This document shows positions 46,116-57,569 of a stretch of DNA of 64,000 nucleotides, one piece after another (positions within the stretch are counted from its first letter, which is position 1; every line of letters begins with the position of its first letter). Origin of the DNA: Diogma glabrata. Taxonomy: Eukaryota; Arthropoda; Insecta; Diptera; Cylindrotomidae. The stretch lies in NCBI GenBank assembly GCA_963693315.1, contig OY856186.1, forward strand, positions 234,370,046-234,434,045. The letters run 5' to 3'. The position numbers and the translations under genes are program-made. The notes under the pieces are model-generated. The model worked only from the letters and a program-made list of their open reading frames with translations. It was not told the DNA's origin and made no database searches.

Positions 46116-46913
46116 GATATTTTACGACAAACCTTTTTCAGCTAACTTCACTTCGTTGAAAATTACCTCAAGCGTGACTGAACAGCCCAAAAAAAAAGAA
46201 TTTCTACATCAAACTTATTCGTCACACTTATTACAATTAATTTTATCTAAAAGATAAATTTAACTCGAAAGACACAAAACCAAGTGTTTCAAGAATAGTT
46301 ATTATAAAAATGTAAGCATAAACGAAACAAAATAAAAAGCGTAAGCAATCAAAATAAAACACTTTGTATGAGTTGAAACCTAAACTCAAAACATTTTTAC
46401 ATTTAAAACCAAGAAAAAACTTTGTTTTGTTTCGTGAGTGAGATGAGTGCGATTATTATTTGCAACTGTCAGAAAAATCGTAATTTTTTTATCACACTCC
46501 TAGATTTTTTTATCAGGTATATAGTATTAAACGCACTCATTTATAATGAAAAAAAACCAAGTGTTGATTTGTTAAATGTCAAAATTTTATGATTTTAGTT
46601 GTAAATAAAAGCATTTTATTGGGTCAGTGTTTAATGGTATATTTTTTTTAAGCAAAAGATTACTTCAGTTTAGTTTGCAAATTTACGAGGAAATTAAAGT
46701 ACATTAAACACGAACAAAATACATTGTTTTATCCTGCCGACAGAGTATCATGTATTTATTTAAATTGAATTGTTTTAAAATTCAACAAACAATTAAAAAG
46801 AATAAAAAAAAAAAATGAATTTTATTTTATTTTTTTGTTCGATTAATTCAAAACAATTAAATAAGTTTTATTCAATTTCGATATCTATTTAATTGTTTGA
46901 TATTTTTAAATTG
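46116..46913. other. AT-rich spacer, nothing recognised
   Basis: No repeat ends or exon signals noticed. Confidence 0.45.
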
Positions 46914-48643
46914 AAAATATGGAGGGGCTGAAATCTCACAGCTCTGAGATATCAAGACTTCGGTCTGGGTTAAGGATTTTGATATAGTTTTCGGCAAAAA
47001 ACTTTTATGAGGACATGGTTTTTAGTTTTGGGCAGCGATGTACATCAAACATAACTCTTTGTTAAAGTACAAGTATTTTTTATCTCTGTTTAAAAATTTA
47101 TTACAAAACTAACACGAAACATCAATACGTTGCCGGAAAATTATAATCAAAATTCCAAAAATATTGTTAAATTAAATAAAATCAAACTTTTTCAAAATTC
47201 CAAAAATATTCCAAATATTAGAATAAAATCAAATATTTAAATATTTTCTAAATTCCAATAAGATTTCGAAAATTCTTAAAAATTCAAACTTTTTCCAAAA
47301 TTCTAAAAATATTGCAAAAATTATTACAAAATTCAAAATTGAAACTTTTTTCAAAATTCCAAAAATTATAATAATATCAAAAATAAAAAACTTTTCAAAA
47401 ATTCTTACAAAATCAAATATTAAAACTTTTGCCGAAATTCTAAAAATATTGCAAAAATTATTACAAAATCAATAATACAAACTTTTTCAAAATTCCAAAA
47501 ATATTTCAAAAACTATAACAAATTCAAAAATTTCCATGTCCAATTTCATTTTAAATTACATTTACGTCATAAAAACTAGCCTTTTTTCCCAAAAAATTGG
47601 CTAAAAAATTAAATGAAATCGTTTTTTGACACACTTGACATTATTTTTTGACAAACTTACAATGCCATAATTCTCTATAATAATAATAAAATATCATGTC
47701 ATACGAACTATTAATTTTATTTTTTTCTAAAAAAATTGGGTAAAAAATAAATAAAAACCTTTCTTTTGACACACTTGACAACATTTTTTGACAAACTTAT
47801 AATGCCATAATTCTCAATAATAATAATAAAATTTCATTTCAAACAAACACTTTTATTTTTTTGCAAAAAATTAGGGAAAAAACTAAATAAAAATCTTTTG
47901 ACACACTTGACAACATTTTTTTGACAAACTTATAATGCCATAATTCTCAATAATAATAATTAAATTTCATTTCAAACAAACAATTTTATTTTTTCCAAAA
48001 AATTGGGTAAAAAGTAAATAAAAATCTTTCTTTTGACACACTTGACAACACTTTTTTGACAAACTTATAATGCCATAATTCTCAATAATAATAATAAAAC
48101 TTCATTTCCAACAAACAATTAATTTTATTTTTTTTCCAAAAAATTAGGTAAAAAAATAAATAAAAATCTTTCTTTTGACACACTTGACAACTTTTTTTTG
48201 ACAAACTTATAATCTAATAATCTAGTTTTTGATCTCACATACCAATCCCGACCATCAAGATTTCTCCAAATTTAATGTTCCTACTCGTAATCACTTAAAA
48301 TGAACGTTTTTAAAGCCAAAAATATGAAAATTTGCTATTTTTGACACACATAATGATTTTTTTGACACACTTCCGGTACAGTTTTCGAACACAGCGTCCT
48401 TTCAGACCTGTCCCTTGAGTATACCTATTTTTAGAAAAAAAAAATTTTTGAAATCCCTCCAGCGGTTTTCCCTGCAGCGTAGGTAATGACGGCCGGACGG
48501 CCGGCCGGCAGACAGACATACATTTTTTTTTGCTTTTTTAGAATCAGGAGGTCCTAAAACGTCGAGAAATGTCAAAAAAAGTGGGGGTTAGAATTTGACT
48601 TTGAGCTCATGAATGTAATACTTAGGTCTTTCAGACCGAAGTA
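46914..48643 (-). mobile_element. Helentron-like (HINE/DINE-1-style) element, complete copy C
   Basis: About 1.73 kb. Left end AATATGGAGGGGCTGAAATC with hairpin ATCTCA-CAGCTC-TGAGAT, then ACTTCGGTCTG; right end CAGACCGAAGTA. The two 11-bp pieces ACTTCGGTCTG and CAGACCGAAGT are exact subterminal inverted repeats, and one lies beside a hairpin close to the end. Two tandem arrays fill the middle: A-rich units (47150-47520) and about four to five units of the 145-bp TTGACACACTTGACAAC repeat (47620-48210). Known Helentron-derived elements have this same plan (subterminal inverted repeats, hairpin near the 3' end, internal tandem repeats, no protein). The right part has a GC-rich GACGGCCGGACGGCCGGCCG stretch. 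No target duplication is expected for this class. Confidence 0.75.
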
Positions 48644-50183
48644 ATAACCTACAATAAAAGACATCAAATTTTATACTATGAGAATTAAGAAACCAAAAAA
48701 ACAATCATAAAAAACGAATTTTTTTGACAATGAAAATTCAATTCAATTTAATCATAGCAGCCTTTGCCTTTTTTAAATTCGAGAGAGGAACATGGGCATT
48801 GGTTTGAATATATTATTTTCTATATAATCAGAGCGAAAGTAATCCATACAATCAAATAAATTATTTTATTGTGCTCCGCAACATTCGTGCAACAGACTAA
48901 AATTGACAGCTGTTTGTTTTATTCTATTAAGACTAATAACGCACACAATTATAGTTGCCGGAAGAATAAATATTCTTTATTTTGTTTCTTTACTCTTTTT
49001 GTTCTATTTTATTTGAGCTTAAATTTTTGAAATAACTATTGTTGATAAAATTTGTTTTATGGCTTTTGGAATAAATGTATCAAAATAAATAAAAAAAAAA
49101 TATTATTCAAAAAAAATTATTATTCAAAAAGTATAAGAACATATAATCGTCGATTTTTCTTAGTTTTCTTAGTCAAAAAAATAAAAAAAAAATATTATCC
49201 AAAAAGAAAAAAAAAATATATTCAAAAAAATATTATTCAAAAAACTAATAATTATTAATTACTAGAAGGTACCCACACGGCGTTGCCCGTGCTTCCCAGA
49301 TAAAGTGGTTGAAAACTGTTTTTTTTTGAGTAAATTCTCCTATAGTTTTTTTTAATGTCATTTAATTTAACTTATTTTAGTAGTAATATGTATATAAAAA
49401 TTTGAAAAAAATGTAATAGTATCATTTTACAGTCAGCAAAAGCCATTAAGTAAATGTCTCTAAAGCTATAGATAAATTTACATATTAAATGTATGTTAAA
49501 ATTAAAACATATTTGACAGAGAAATAATAATTAAATAATTTTTATAAATGTAGATGGCAAAAGATTAAGGTTAGAAAAAAGTTAAAATTTTATTCCAAAG
49601 ATTTAATTCAAATAATTCAATGTGTCACGAACAATTAGGTGAGCGTAAATATATTTGTTTATTGGATGTCACAATTGTCAATTACTTACTCCGAAACCAC
49701 CGTACTCGTTATAAAAAATAGGTACACTGGCTCATTGCTATTGGTTTAGCGTCCTATTTCAAGTAGACTTATAATCATTTATCAATCCATAAATTTTGCT
49801 GTTCTGAAGAGGGTCGTATTGCAATTTGCAAATATATTTTATCGATTGTCTGCAATACTCTACTACATTGATGCATACGCCGGCCGGTTAAAAAATACCA
49901 CCATTTTTAGTGAATATTTTCGTTTAATGGGTTTTATCGCTTTATGGTCATCGTCTTATTTCGACATTCCTTCCCACAACTTAAAACAAAAATTGGAAAA
50001 AATAATAATAAGACTAATTTCATTTGTAAATTCAGACTTATATATTATGATTAAAACAGTCAAATCACACCATTTGTTAACATCTTTGCATATATTTTAT
50101 AGAGCCCTTGCAATAACAATAATAGTTTTGAAAGTAATGGAGAAGCATATTTCACTTAATAAGTAAAACACTTTAAACCTGTA
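48644..50183. other. AT-rich stretch, one short repeat-like piece
   Basis: No gene recognised. 49261-49310 (GGTACCCACACGGCGTTGCC) has the look of a transposon or SINE terminus known widely from insects, but no second end was found. The 115-codon frame at 49819-50166 has no motif I recognise. Confidence 0.4.
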
Positions 50184-51109
50184 GCTTTAATTACAGATGT
50201 AAATTTACCGGTAAAATATTTTTGTGGTAATTTTACCGTAAAATTACCGGTAAGATTGGTAAAATTGGTAAAATAGGTAAAATATAAACTGGATCAAAAA
50301 ATTAAATTATGGTTGCATTTTTAACTAATTCAAAATGTACGACTCTATCACAATCATTTCTATAGTTTACAAAAACATTAGATGCAAATCAAATATATTT
50401 TTATGGAGTTAAATATGCTTACTCGCAGAGTATTTATAGACAGGAATATACATAATCAGCATTGGAAAATTCTTTTAAATCTAAAAAATGAACGAAAGTC
50501 GGCTGTTGTTTATACTTAGCATTACATCTTGAAAACAATGACAATGCTATATTCGAAAATGTTTACGTATTAGTATTACACATGGCATGGAAATATAAAA
50601 ACAGTTGAACGGCACAAATTCAAAAAGTGAGCCTACAGAAAACCAAGCATATACATTGAAACTTAATATATGTTCAAACTATATACGATGCCAAACTATA
50701 TGCGAGCTACATACCAATCTAGATAAATGCTACTTTCATCGCATGTGGTTGGAAAATGAGCCCGGTTCATCGTTTTTTCAGCATTGATGATCGTCAAAGG
50801 CATTAAACGTGTGACGTGCCACTCCACATATACCACAAACGACGATGGGGTACATTAATTACGCGGAGAACAATCAAAATCCAATTCGTGCATTGTTTCA
50901 TTCATGGGAAAAATATAAAAGGCATATGGCTAATAATTTTTTTCTCAAATTTGAAACAAAAATTTACAATAAAGGGCTGATAATGTTCCGTTGCGTTGTG
51001 TGTTCTTAACCGTTTGAGAATTCCATCGATCTGCTGCTGTTGTTGCTTCGTTTAAAGTAAAATCGCAACGCGAACCAAATTGCTTTCCAATTATTTCCAA
51101 ATATTCTAA

Positions 51110-51114
51110 CTTAC
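51110..51114. repeat. BEL target-site duplication, left
   Basis: CTTAC, identical to 56901-56905. Five base pairs is usual for this superfamily. Confidence 0.9.
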
Positions 51115-51382
51115 TGTTCAATTTGAGTATTTGAATTCAGCTACATTAAGAAAGATCATTCTATTTTGACACTTCGATTTTGGGACCAGAGCAGTCTGGT
51201 GACTAAATGTGTAACTTTTTTTTAATCCATCTTGTCTATTCTTGTTAAAACATTCGTGCAACATAATAGCGTGTAGCAAACAAAAATTAAAATATATAAT
51301 TTCATTGTTGTAAAAATAAACGAAATAAAATAAATACAATAAATACAAAGTTTTGTTACAGTCCACTTATTCAAATTAAACA
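51115..51382 (+). repeat. BEL 5' LTR
   Basis: Starts TGTTCAATTTGAG and ends CAAATTAAACA (TG...CA). Contains AATAAA-like motifs near its end. Differs from the 3' LTR only at 51227 (C here, T there). Confidence 0.95.
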
Positions 51383-51383
51383 T

Positions 51384-51401
51384 TGGTCCTTAAACCGGAT
51401 T
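51384..51401 (+). promoter_or_regulatory. BEL primer-binding site
   Basis: TGGTCCTTAAACCGGATT begins with TGG, complementary to a tRNA CCA end, one base after the LTR. I cannot name the primer tRNA with confidence. Confidence 0.65.
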
Positions 51402-51440
51402 TATCAGTGAAGTGAAAACATTTGTAGCATCAAATACAAA

Positions 51441-54400
51441 ATGGATGCCTTAAAAAAATCAAAACAAGAAAGAACCACCATTCGCACTAAATTAGCGAAA
51501 TTTAAAAAATTTTTGGAAACGTATAATCAAGCGTCAGATATATATAAGTTCAAAGCTAGAGTTGAAACATTTAGTAGTTTGTGGAATTCATTTGAAGTTG
51601 AACAAAATAAAATTGAATCATTTTATTATGACAAGGATGAAAAAGCTGAAGAATTTGAAAAACAATTAAAAATCAGAGACGAATTTGAAGAAGACTATTA
51701 CGATGCGAAAGCAAAAGTGTTGATTATTTTAGATCAAAGTGAAAAAATATCAGTGGTTACTAAATTAGAAAATTCTGAGTCAAAATCAAATAACATTAGA
51801 TTACCAGATGTCAAAATTCCAGATTTTAATGGTGATTATAAACAGTGGTTGACATTTAGAGATTTGTTTAATTCAATTATTCACACAAACGAAAAATTGA
51901 ACAATGTGACGAAATTTCAATATCTTGTGTCATATTTGAAAGGTGAAGCTGCTAGAACAATTGAATCAATTCAAATCACAAACGAAAATTATCCAATTGT
52001 GTATGATATGCTGTGTAAAAAATATGAAAACAACAAATACATTATTAATCAACATATCAAAGCTTTAATCCATCTTGAACCATGTAAAAGTGAATCTGCT
52101 TGTGAAATTAGTGAATTGGTTAATAATTTTCAAAAACATTTTCGTGTGTTGAATAATTTGAGAAATGCAAAAGATCATGGTGAAATTATTTTGTGTTATT
52201 TATTACAAACAAAAATGGATAAGAAAACTAGAACAGAGTGGGAGTCGAGTTCAGTAAACAAGGAAAATGTAACCATTTCCGAATTGATTGAATTTCTGTC
52301 AGTCAAACATAAAGTGCTTAAAACAGTAGATGAAACAAAATTGCCTATAGTTAAAAGTGTCAGTGTAAATCAGCAAATTAATAAAGGAAGTAAGCCAAGT
52401 CATACTTTCATAGCTTCAGTGAAACAGTGTGCATTATGTAAAGGGTCGCACGGAATATTTGAGTGTAAAGAATTTTTAGAATCTTCTGTTAAACAAAGGG
52501 AAGAAAAAACTTACAGTTTGAAGCTTTGTTACAATTGTCTACGACCAGGACATTCTGTTTATAATTGCTTGTCAAGTTCTAGATGTAGTAAATGTAATAA
52601 AAAACACAATTCTTTGTTACATTTTGATCAAATAAAGCTTAAAGAAACAACATCAGTCAACAAACAAGAACTACTTCCAACAACATCAGCAAACTCAATA
52701 ACGCATGATATGAACATTATGTTATCAACAATTGTTTTAAATATTCTTGATGCATATGGACAGTGGCATTCATGTAGAGCATTATTAGACTCTGGATCGC
52801 AGTCGAATTTTATATCATCAGAATTATGTAATAAGCTACATTTAACAAAAAACAAAACAGCCATTCCCATTCAAGGAATAGCGGGTATTCAATCCAGTGT
52901 AAAACATCGAGTGAAATCAACAATCAGTTCAACAGTTAGTGATTTTAATGCAGTGCTAGAATTTTTAGTTTTAACAACAATAGTGGAGAAAATTCCTGTG
53001 TCACAAATAAATATTGACTCATTAATGATACATAAATTAAAATTAGCAGATCCAAATTTTAATGTACCAAACAAAATAGATCTTTTGATTGGTGCAGAAT
53101 TATTTTATGATATTTTATTACACGAAGAACAAATATTGGTATCAGATACATTGCGATTACAAAACTCTCAATTTGGGTACATTGTGACAGGAAAAGCGTC
53201 GATTCAACATACAAAATTACCAAAAATAAATTGTAGTGTGGTGCAACAGACTGGTGCTCAGACCTTAGATCAGTTACTACAAAAATTCTGGGATATTGAT
53301 CAATTCAAGTGTTCGTCATTGGCTATGTCAATTGAAGAAAAATCATGTGAAGATGAATTTATTCAAACTTATACAAGAAACAGTGAGGGTAGATATATTG
53401 TTAATTTACCAATCAAAGATAGTGTAAATGCAATAGGTGAATCAAAAGATCTTGCAGTAAAACGATTCGAATCTGCAGAGCGAAAATTCAACAAATGTGT
53501 TTCACTAAAAACACAATACTGTGATTTTATAAATGAATATCTTAAACTAGATCATATGGAGTTGTGTAATGAAAATGATAACAGTCAATTGCATTATTTT
53601 TTGCCTTATCATGCAGTCATCAAACCTCAAAGTACAACTACTAAATTGCGGGTAGTGTTTGATGGGTCAGCAAAGTCATCTTCTGGTGCATCCTTAAATG
53701 ACAAATTAAAAGTTGGACCAAAAGTGCAGCAAGATTTATTTCAAATTATGTTAAGGTTCAGGAAACATCAAATAGCCATTACAGGTGATATCGAAAAAAT
53801 GTATCGCCAAGTGTTAATAAATAATAAACATCACTGTCTTCAATCAATATTATGGCGAAATGTTCCAGATCAAAAATTACAAACATATCATCTCAAAACC
53901 GTCACTTATGGTACAGCCAGTGCTCCATATCTGGCTACAAGAGTACTAAAACAGCTAGCATTAGATGAAGCAAATTCTTTTCCAGTAGCATCAAAGGTGC
54001 TATTATCAGACTTCTATGTGGATGACTTATTAAGTGGGGGCAAGTCTGTTAATGAAGTTTGTAAATTACAAAATGATCTTCAACAATTATTATCACGTGG
54101 AGGTTTTAAACTTCATAAATGGGCAAGTAATAGCAATGAGGTGATGAATTACATATTGAATAAGGAAACCAATGATGAATCAGTGATAGTAAACAAAAAT
54201 ACTCACGTAAAGACCCTTGGGCTATTATGGGAACCAGATGGAGATTATTTCTCATATAGATTTAGTGATATTGATCCAAACCAAATAGTGTCTAAACGAA
54301 ATATTCTTGCTGAAATTGCAAAAATTTATGACCCATTAGGGCTTTGTGCTCCAGTAGTGTTTACAGCAAAGTTGATGATGCAGAAATTGTGGCAAATGGT

Positions 54401-56597
54401 AAATATAAATTGGGACACACTCATTGTAGAACCAAGTAAATCAAACTGGTTGGTATTCAGAAGCGATCTTGCAATAATAAATCAAATGAAAATAGACCGA
54501 TGCATTCTTCCAAAAGGTGAAATCAAAAAGGTTGAATTGCACGGATTTTGTGATGCGTCTGAGGTAGGATACGGTGCATGTATTTATATGAGATCTGAAA
54601 ATCAATCTGGAGAATTTGCAGTAAGACTAATTTGTGCTAAATCCAGAGTAGCACCTTTAAAGAAGCAGACGTTACCAAGGTTAGAACTTTGCGGTGCACT
54701 GCTACTTTCGCTTCTAATGGATGTGGTTCAAACTTCATTAGATATGCAATTCAACAAAATTGTATTGTGGTGTGATAGTACTATTGTTTTATCGTGGATT
54801 GCAACTCCATCCTGTAATTTAAAAACATTTGTATCTAACCGAATAGCAGAAATACAACAATTCAATTTCGATTGGAGACACATCAGTACAAAAGATAATC
54901 CAGCAGATATAGTGTCCAGAGGGTTGTTTCCGAAAGAATTAATAAATTCAAATCTTTGGTGGAATGGACCACCATTTTTAAATCAATGTGAATCAAAGTG
55001 GCCAGTTGAAATCAATTGGCAATGTAAAAAATTAGGTGTGGAAACTGAATATAAGGAAATAGAAATAGTTCTTCCCATGCAAGAAAAGGAGAAAAATTGG
55101 TTTATTGAATTATTTTCAGGTTACGATAAGTTAATAAGGATCACTGCTCTTGTTCTACGATTCATACATAATGTTAAACATCATAAAGAAAAGAAATTAG
55201 TAGGATTTATATCAGTGGAAGAGCGACAAAATGCAATTACAACTTTGATAAAATGTTCACAAAAGGAAGATTTTAAAGATGAAATAAAATGTCTGCAAGG
55301 GAATATGCCCATATCAAAAAAAAGTAAATTGATATCTTTGAATCCTTTCTTGGATGGCAATAATATATTACGTGTAGGTGGAAGATTGAACAATTCAAAT
55401 TTAACCTTTAATCAGAAACATCCATCCATTATATCATCAAATCATAAACTCGCAAATTTATTGGTTAATTATGAACATATTCGTAATTTGCATTGTGGAC
55501 CACAAGCTCTATTAGCAGTTGTGAGACAAAGGTATTGGATAATTGGAGGTAGAAATCTAACAAAAAATGTTGTACATAACTGTGTTACGTGTGTCAGAAA
55601 CAAACCAAAATTTGTAGAACAATTAATGGGTCAGCTTCCAAAAAGTAGAATAACTCAATTTCGCACTTTTCTGCATACTGGGATAGATTTTTGTGGACCA
55701 GTATATGTATATTCTGGAATTCGAGGTAAAAGATCAGTAAAAGCATACATTTGTGTGTTTGTTTGTTTTGCTACCAAAGCAATACATTTAGAGTTGGTTG
55801 GTGATTTGTCGACTCAAGCATTTTTGTCCGCATTACGGAGATTTATAGCAAGGAGAGGAAGATGTGCTGTTATATATTCCGACAATGCAACCAATTTCGT
55901 AGGTGCTAACAACCAACTGAAGGAGTTAAAAAATTTATTCTTTTCGCAAAATCATCAAGAAATCATCCAGAAAATGTTGTGTACAGAAAATATTCAATGG
56001 AAATTTATTCCATCTCAATCTCCTCATTTTGGTGGTTTGTGGGAGGCAGCCGTCAAGTCTGCAAAACATCATCGTCGCAGAGTGATATCTAATCAAAGGT
56101 TGACACATGATGAACATTTAACAATATTAGCCCAGGTAGAGGCATGTTTAAATTCTAGACCAATTACACCCATTTCAGAAAATGTCGAAGATTTATCATA
56201 TCTAACACCAGGACACTTTTTGATTTTCGATTCGTTAACATCAGTAATTGAGCCAAATTATGAAGAGGTCAAAATTAACAGGTTATCCAGATGGCAGCAT
56301 GTGCAACAAATTGTGCAACATTTTTGGACCAGATGGTCTAAAGAATATTTATCATCACTACAAGTACGAAACAAATGGAGAGCGAACACGTTAAATATAG
56401 AACCAGGTATGCTAGTGCTCATTAAGGAGGACAACATCCCACCAACAAAATGGTTAATGGCAAGAGTAATAAAAACACATCCAGGTCAAGATCAACATGT
56501 TCGAGTTGCTACCGTCAAAACTTCCAAAGGTGTATTACAACGTCCAGTTGTTAAACTCTGCCCATTGCCAATCGAAACAGAGTTAACAAAACAATAA
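51441..56597 (+). CDS. BEL/Pao Gag-Pol polyprotein
   Basis: A 1718-residue polyprotein, a normal BEL length, beginning MDALKKSKQERTT. Order: coiled-coil-like amino end; Gag DUF1759-type region from about residue 120 (LPDVKIPDFNGDYKQW); zinc knuckles at about 330-395 (CALCKGSHGIFEC, CYNCLRPGHSVYNC, CSKCNKKHNSLLH); aspartic protease LLDSGSQSNF at about 447; reverse transcriptase from about 735 (LRVVFDGSAKSSSGASLND) with the catalytic FYVDDLLSG at about 858; RNase H (HGFCDASEVGYGACIY about 1034, WCDSTIVLSW about 1110); integrase zinc finger (HNCVTCVRNK) and catalytic core with Asp in GIDFCGP (about 1414), Asp in SDNATNF (about 1479) and Glu in GGLWEAAVK (about 1533); and a DUF5641-like carboxyl end (about 1617-1710). 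No stop or frameshift. Gag and Pol are in one frame, so their ratio must be set after translation or by other means. Confidence 0.97.
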   Translation: MDALKKSKQERTTIRTKLAKFKKFLETYNQASDIYKFKARVETFSSLWNSFEVEQNKIESFYYDKDEKAEEFEKQLKIRDEFEEDYYDAKAKVLIILDQSEKISVVTKLENSESKSNNIRLPDVKIPDFNGDYKQWLTFRDLFNSIIHTNEKLNNVTKFQYLVSYLKGEAARTIESIQITNENYPIVYDMLCKKYENNKYIINQHIKALIHLEPCKSESACEISELVNNFQKHFRVLNNLRNAKDHGEIILCYLLQTKMDKKTRTEWESSSVNKENVTISELIEFLSVKHKVLKTVDETKLPIVKSVSVNQQINKGSKPSHTFIASVKQCALCKGSHGIFECKEFLESSVKQREEKTYSLKLCYNCLRPGHSVYNCLSSSRCSKCNKKHNSLLHFDQIKLKETTSVNKQELLPTTSANSITHDMNIMLSTIVLNILDAYGQWHSCRALLDSGSQSNFISSELCNKLHLTKNKTAIPIQGIAGIQSSVKHRVKSTISSTVSDFNAVLEFLVLTTIVEKIPVSQINIDSLMIHKLKLADPNFNVPNKIDLLIGAELFYDILLHEEQILVSDTLRLQNSQFGYIVTGKASIQHTKLPKINCSVVQQTGAQTLDQLLQKFWDIDQFKCSSLAMSIEEKSCEDEFIQTYTRNSEGRYIVNLPIKDSVNAIGESKDLAVKRFESAERKFNKCVSLKTQYCDFINEYLKLDHMELCNENDNSQLHYFLPYHAVIKPQSTTTKLRVVFDGSAKSSSGASLNDKLKVGPKVQQDLFQIMLRFRKHQIAITGDIEKMYRQVLINNKHHCLQSILWRNVPDQKLQTYHLKTVTYGTASAPYLATRVLKQLALDEANSFPVASKVLLSDFYVDDLLSGGKSVNEVCKLQNDLQQLLSRGGFKLHKWASNSNEVMNYILNKETNDESVIVNKNTHVKTLGLLWEPDGDYFSYRFSDIDPNQIVSKRNILAEIAKIYDPLGLCAPVVFTAKLMMQKLWQMVNINWDTLIVEPSKSNWLVFRSDLAIINQMKIDRCILPKGEIKKVELHGFCDASEVGYGACIYMRSENQSGEFAVRLICAKSRVAPLKKQTLPRLELCGALLLSLLMDVVQTSLDMQFNKIVLWCDSTIVLSWIATPSCNLKTFVSNRIAEIQQFNFDWRHISTKDNPADIVSRGLFPKELINSNLWWNGPPFLNQCESKWPVEINWQCKKLGVETEYKEIEIVLPMQEKEKNWFIELFSGYDKLIRITALVLRFIHNVKHHKEKKLVGFISVEERQNAITTLIKCSQKEDFKDEIKCLQGNMPISKKSKLISLNPFLDGNNILRVGGRLNNSNLTFNQKHPSIISSNHKLANLLVNYEHIRNLHCGPQALLAVVRQRYWIIGGRNLTKNVVHNCVTCVRNKPKFVEQLMGQLPKSRITQFRTFLHTGIDFCGPVYVYSGIRGKRSVKAYICVFVCFATKAIHLELVGDLSTQAFLSALRRFIARRGRCAVIYSDNATNFVGANNQLKELKNLFFSQNHQEIIQKMLCTENIQWKFIPSQSPHFGGLWEAAVKSAKHHRRRVISNQRLTHDEHLTILAQVEACLNSRPITPISENVEDLSYLTPGHFLIFDSLTSVIEPNYEEVKINRLSRWQHVQQIVQHFWTRWSKEYLSSLQVRNKWRANTLNIEPGMLVLIKEDNIPPTKWLMARVIKTHPGQDQHVRVATVKTSKGVLQRPVVKLCPLPIETELTKQ

Positions 56598-56618
56598 TGT
56601 TGAAAGACGTGGATCTTT

Positions 56619-56632
56619 CAAGGTGGGCGAAA
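56619..56632 (+). promoter_or_regulatory. BEL polypurine tract
   Basis: CAAGGTGGGCGAAA directly before the right LTR; the purine-rich stretch that would prime plus-strand DNA synthesis. Confidence 0.7.
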
Positions 56633-56900
56633 TGTTCAATTTGAGTATTTGAATTCAGCTACATTAAGAAAGATCATTCTATTTTGACACTTCGATTTTG
56701 GGACCAGAGCAGTCTGGTGACTAAATGTGTAACTTTTTTTTAATTCATCTTGTCTATTCTTGTTAAAACATTCGTGCAACATAATAGCGTGTAGCAAACA
56801 AAAATTAAAATATATAATTTCATTGTTGTAAAAATAAACGAAATAAAATAAATACAATAAATACAAAGTTTTGTTACAGTCCACTTATTCAAATTAAACA
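56633..56900 (+). repeat. BEL 3' LTR
   Basis: 268 bp, identical in length to the 5' LTR with one C/T difference. Confidence 0.95.
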
Positions 56901-56905
56901 CTTAC
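56901..56905. repeat. BEL target-site duplication, right
   Basis: CTTAC, as at 51110-51114. Confidence 0.9.
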
Positions 56906-57569
56906 TATATAAGAATTAAGATGTGAGAAAACGAACTATACTTGCGGCCAACAATAAAGACATCTACAAACTTCACAAAATTATTCAATCTAACATTTAA
57001 AGCGAAGAAATTATATAGAAATCCGTCTATACCGCAACTGCAATAGAGCCAAATGAAGCATTATGGTTTGCCAACAGAATGTTTTTAATTCACTCGATCT
57101 GTGACACCACGTACTGCAATTGAAAAACAGTTCACCGCAGTGTACCGATAAAATGCATAAGATTTACTCTTTCATTCGTACCAATTGCTCGCCCGTGGGT
57201 ACTGCACAAAGACATATTGCTAAACCGAACTGCAAATCATCTGAAATGAAATGATTTGCTGGAATCAATAACCTTGGATGGCCTCAATCTACAGCTGTTT
57301 AAAAAAGTGTTAAATACCTCAGATGCATTTTGGACTAAGATCTAAGTTTTCAGAAGCATCTTGTTGTGATAAATATTCTTGTTGTTGTAATAAATATTCT
57401 ATAATTCCACAAAAAAAAGCACAAACTTTGATTTTTATTAAACAAAGGTTAATAAAATTTTATTGCAATTTTACCAATTTTACCAAGCCTAAGTAATATT
57501 ACGTAATTTTACCAATTTTACCAGTAATTTTACCATGGATAATATTACCTTTACATCTGTAGCTTTGAT

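Larger units (their letters stand above)
51115..56900 (+). mobile_element. Complete BEL/Pao LTR retrotransposon
   Basis: 5786 bp with two 268-bp LTRs, a primer-binding site, one uninterrupted gag-pol frame, a purine-rich tract and a 5-bp duplication CTTAC. No env-like frame lies between pol and the right LTR (only 35 bp). All parts needed for retrotransposition appear intact. The LTRs differ at a single base, so the insertion is young. It lies inside the TIR element 50192-57561. Confidence 0.97.
50192..57561. mobile_element. Non-autonomous hAT-like TIR element carrying the BEL insertion
   Basis: Ends TACAGATGTAAATTTACC and, at the right, the complement of TACAGATGTAAAGGTAAT, followed inward by TGGTAAAATT-type repeats in both arms. 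GCTTTAAT (50184-50191) and GCTTTGAT (57562-57569) are an 8-bp duplication with one mismatch; 8 bp fits hAT-type transposition. Excluding the BEL element the host element is about 1.58 kb. Its interior (50290-51114 and 56906-57460) is less AT-rich but shows no intact transposase. Class assignment is tentative, as the ends do not begin with a plain CAG. Confidence 0.6.

Noticed and set aside
47620..48210. Regularly repeated units considered as a CRISPR-like array
   Set aside because: Units of about 145 bp are repeated throughout with no unique spacers, in a eukaryotic transposon; the same arrays recur in three copies of the family.
51115..51366. Minus-strand 82-codon frames repeated at 51118 and 56636
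   Set aside because: These are antisense frames inside the two LTRs and differ only by the single LTR substitution.
56598..56632. Search for an env-like gene in the BEL element
   Set aside because: Only 35 bp separate the pol stop from the right LTR, so there is no room for an envelope gene.
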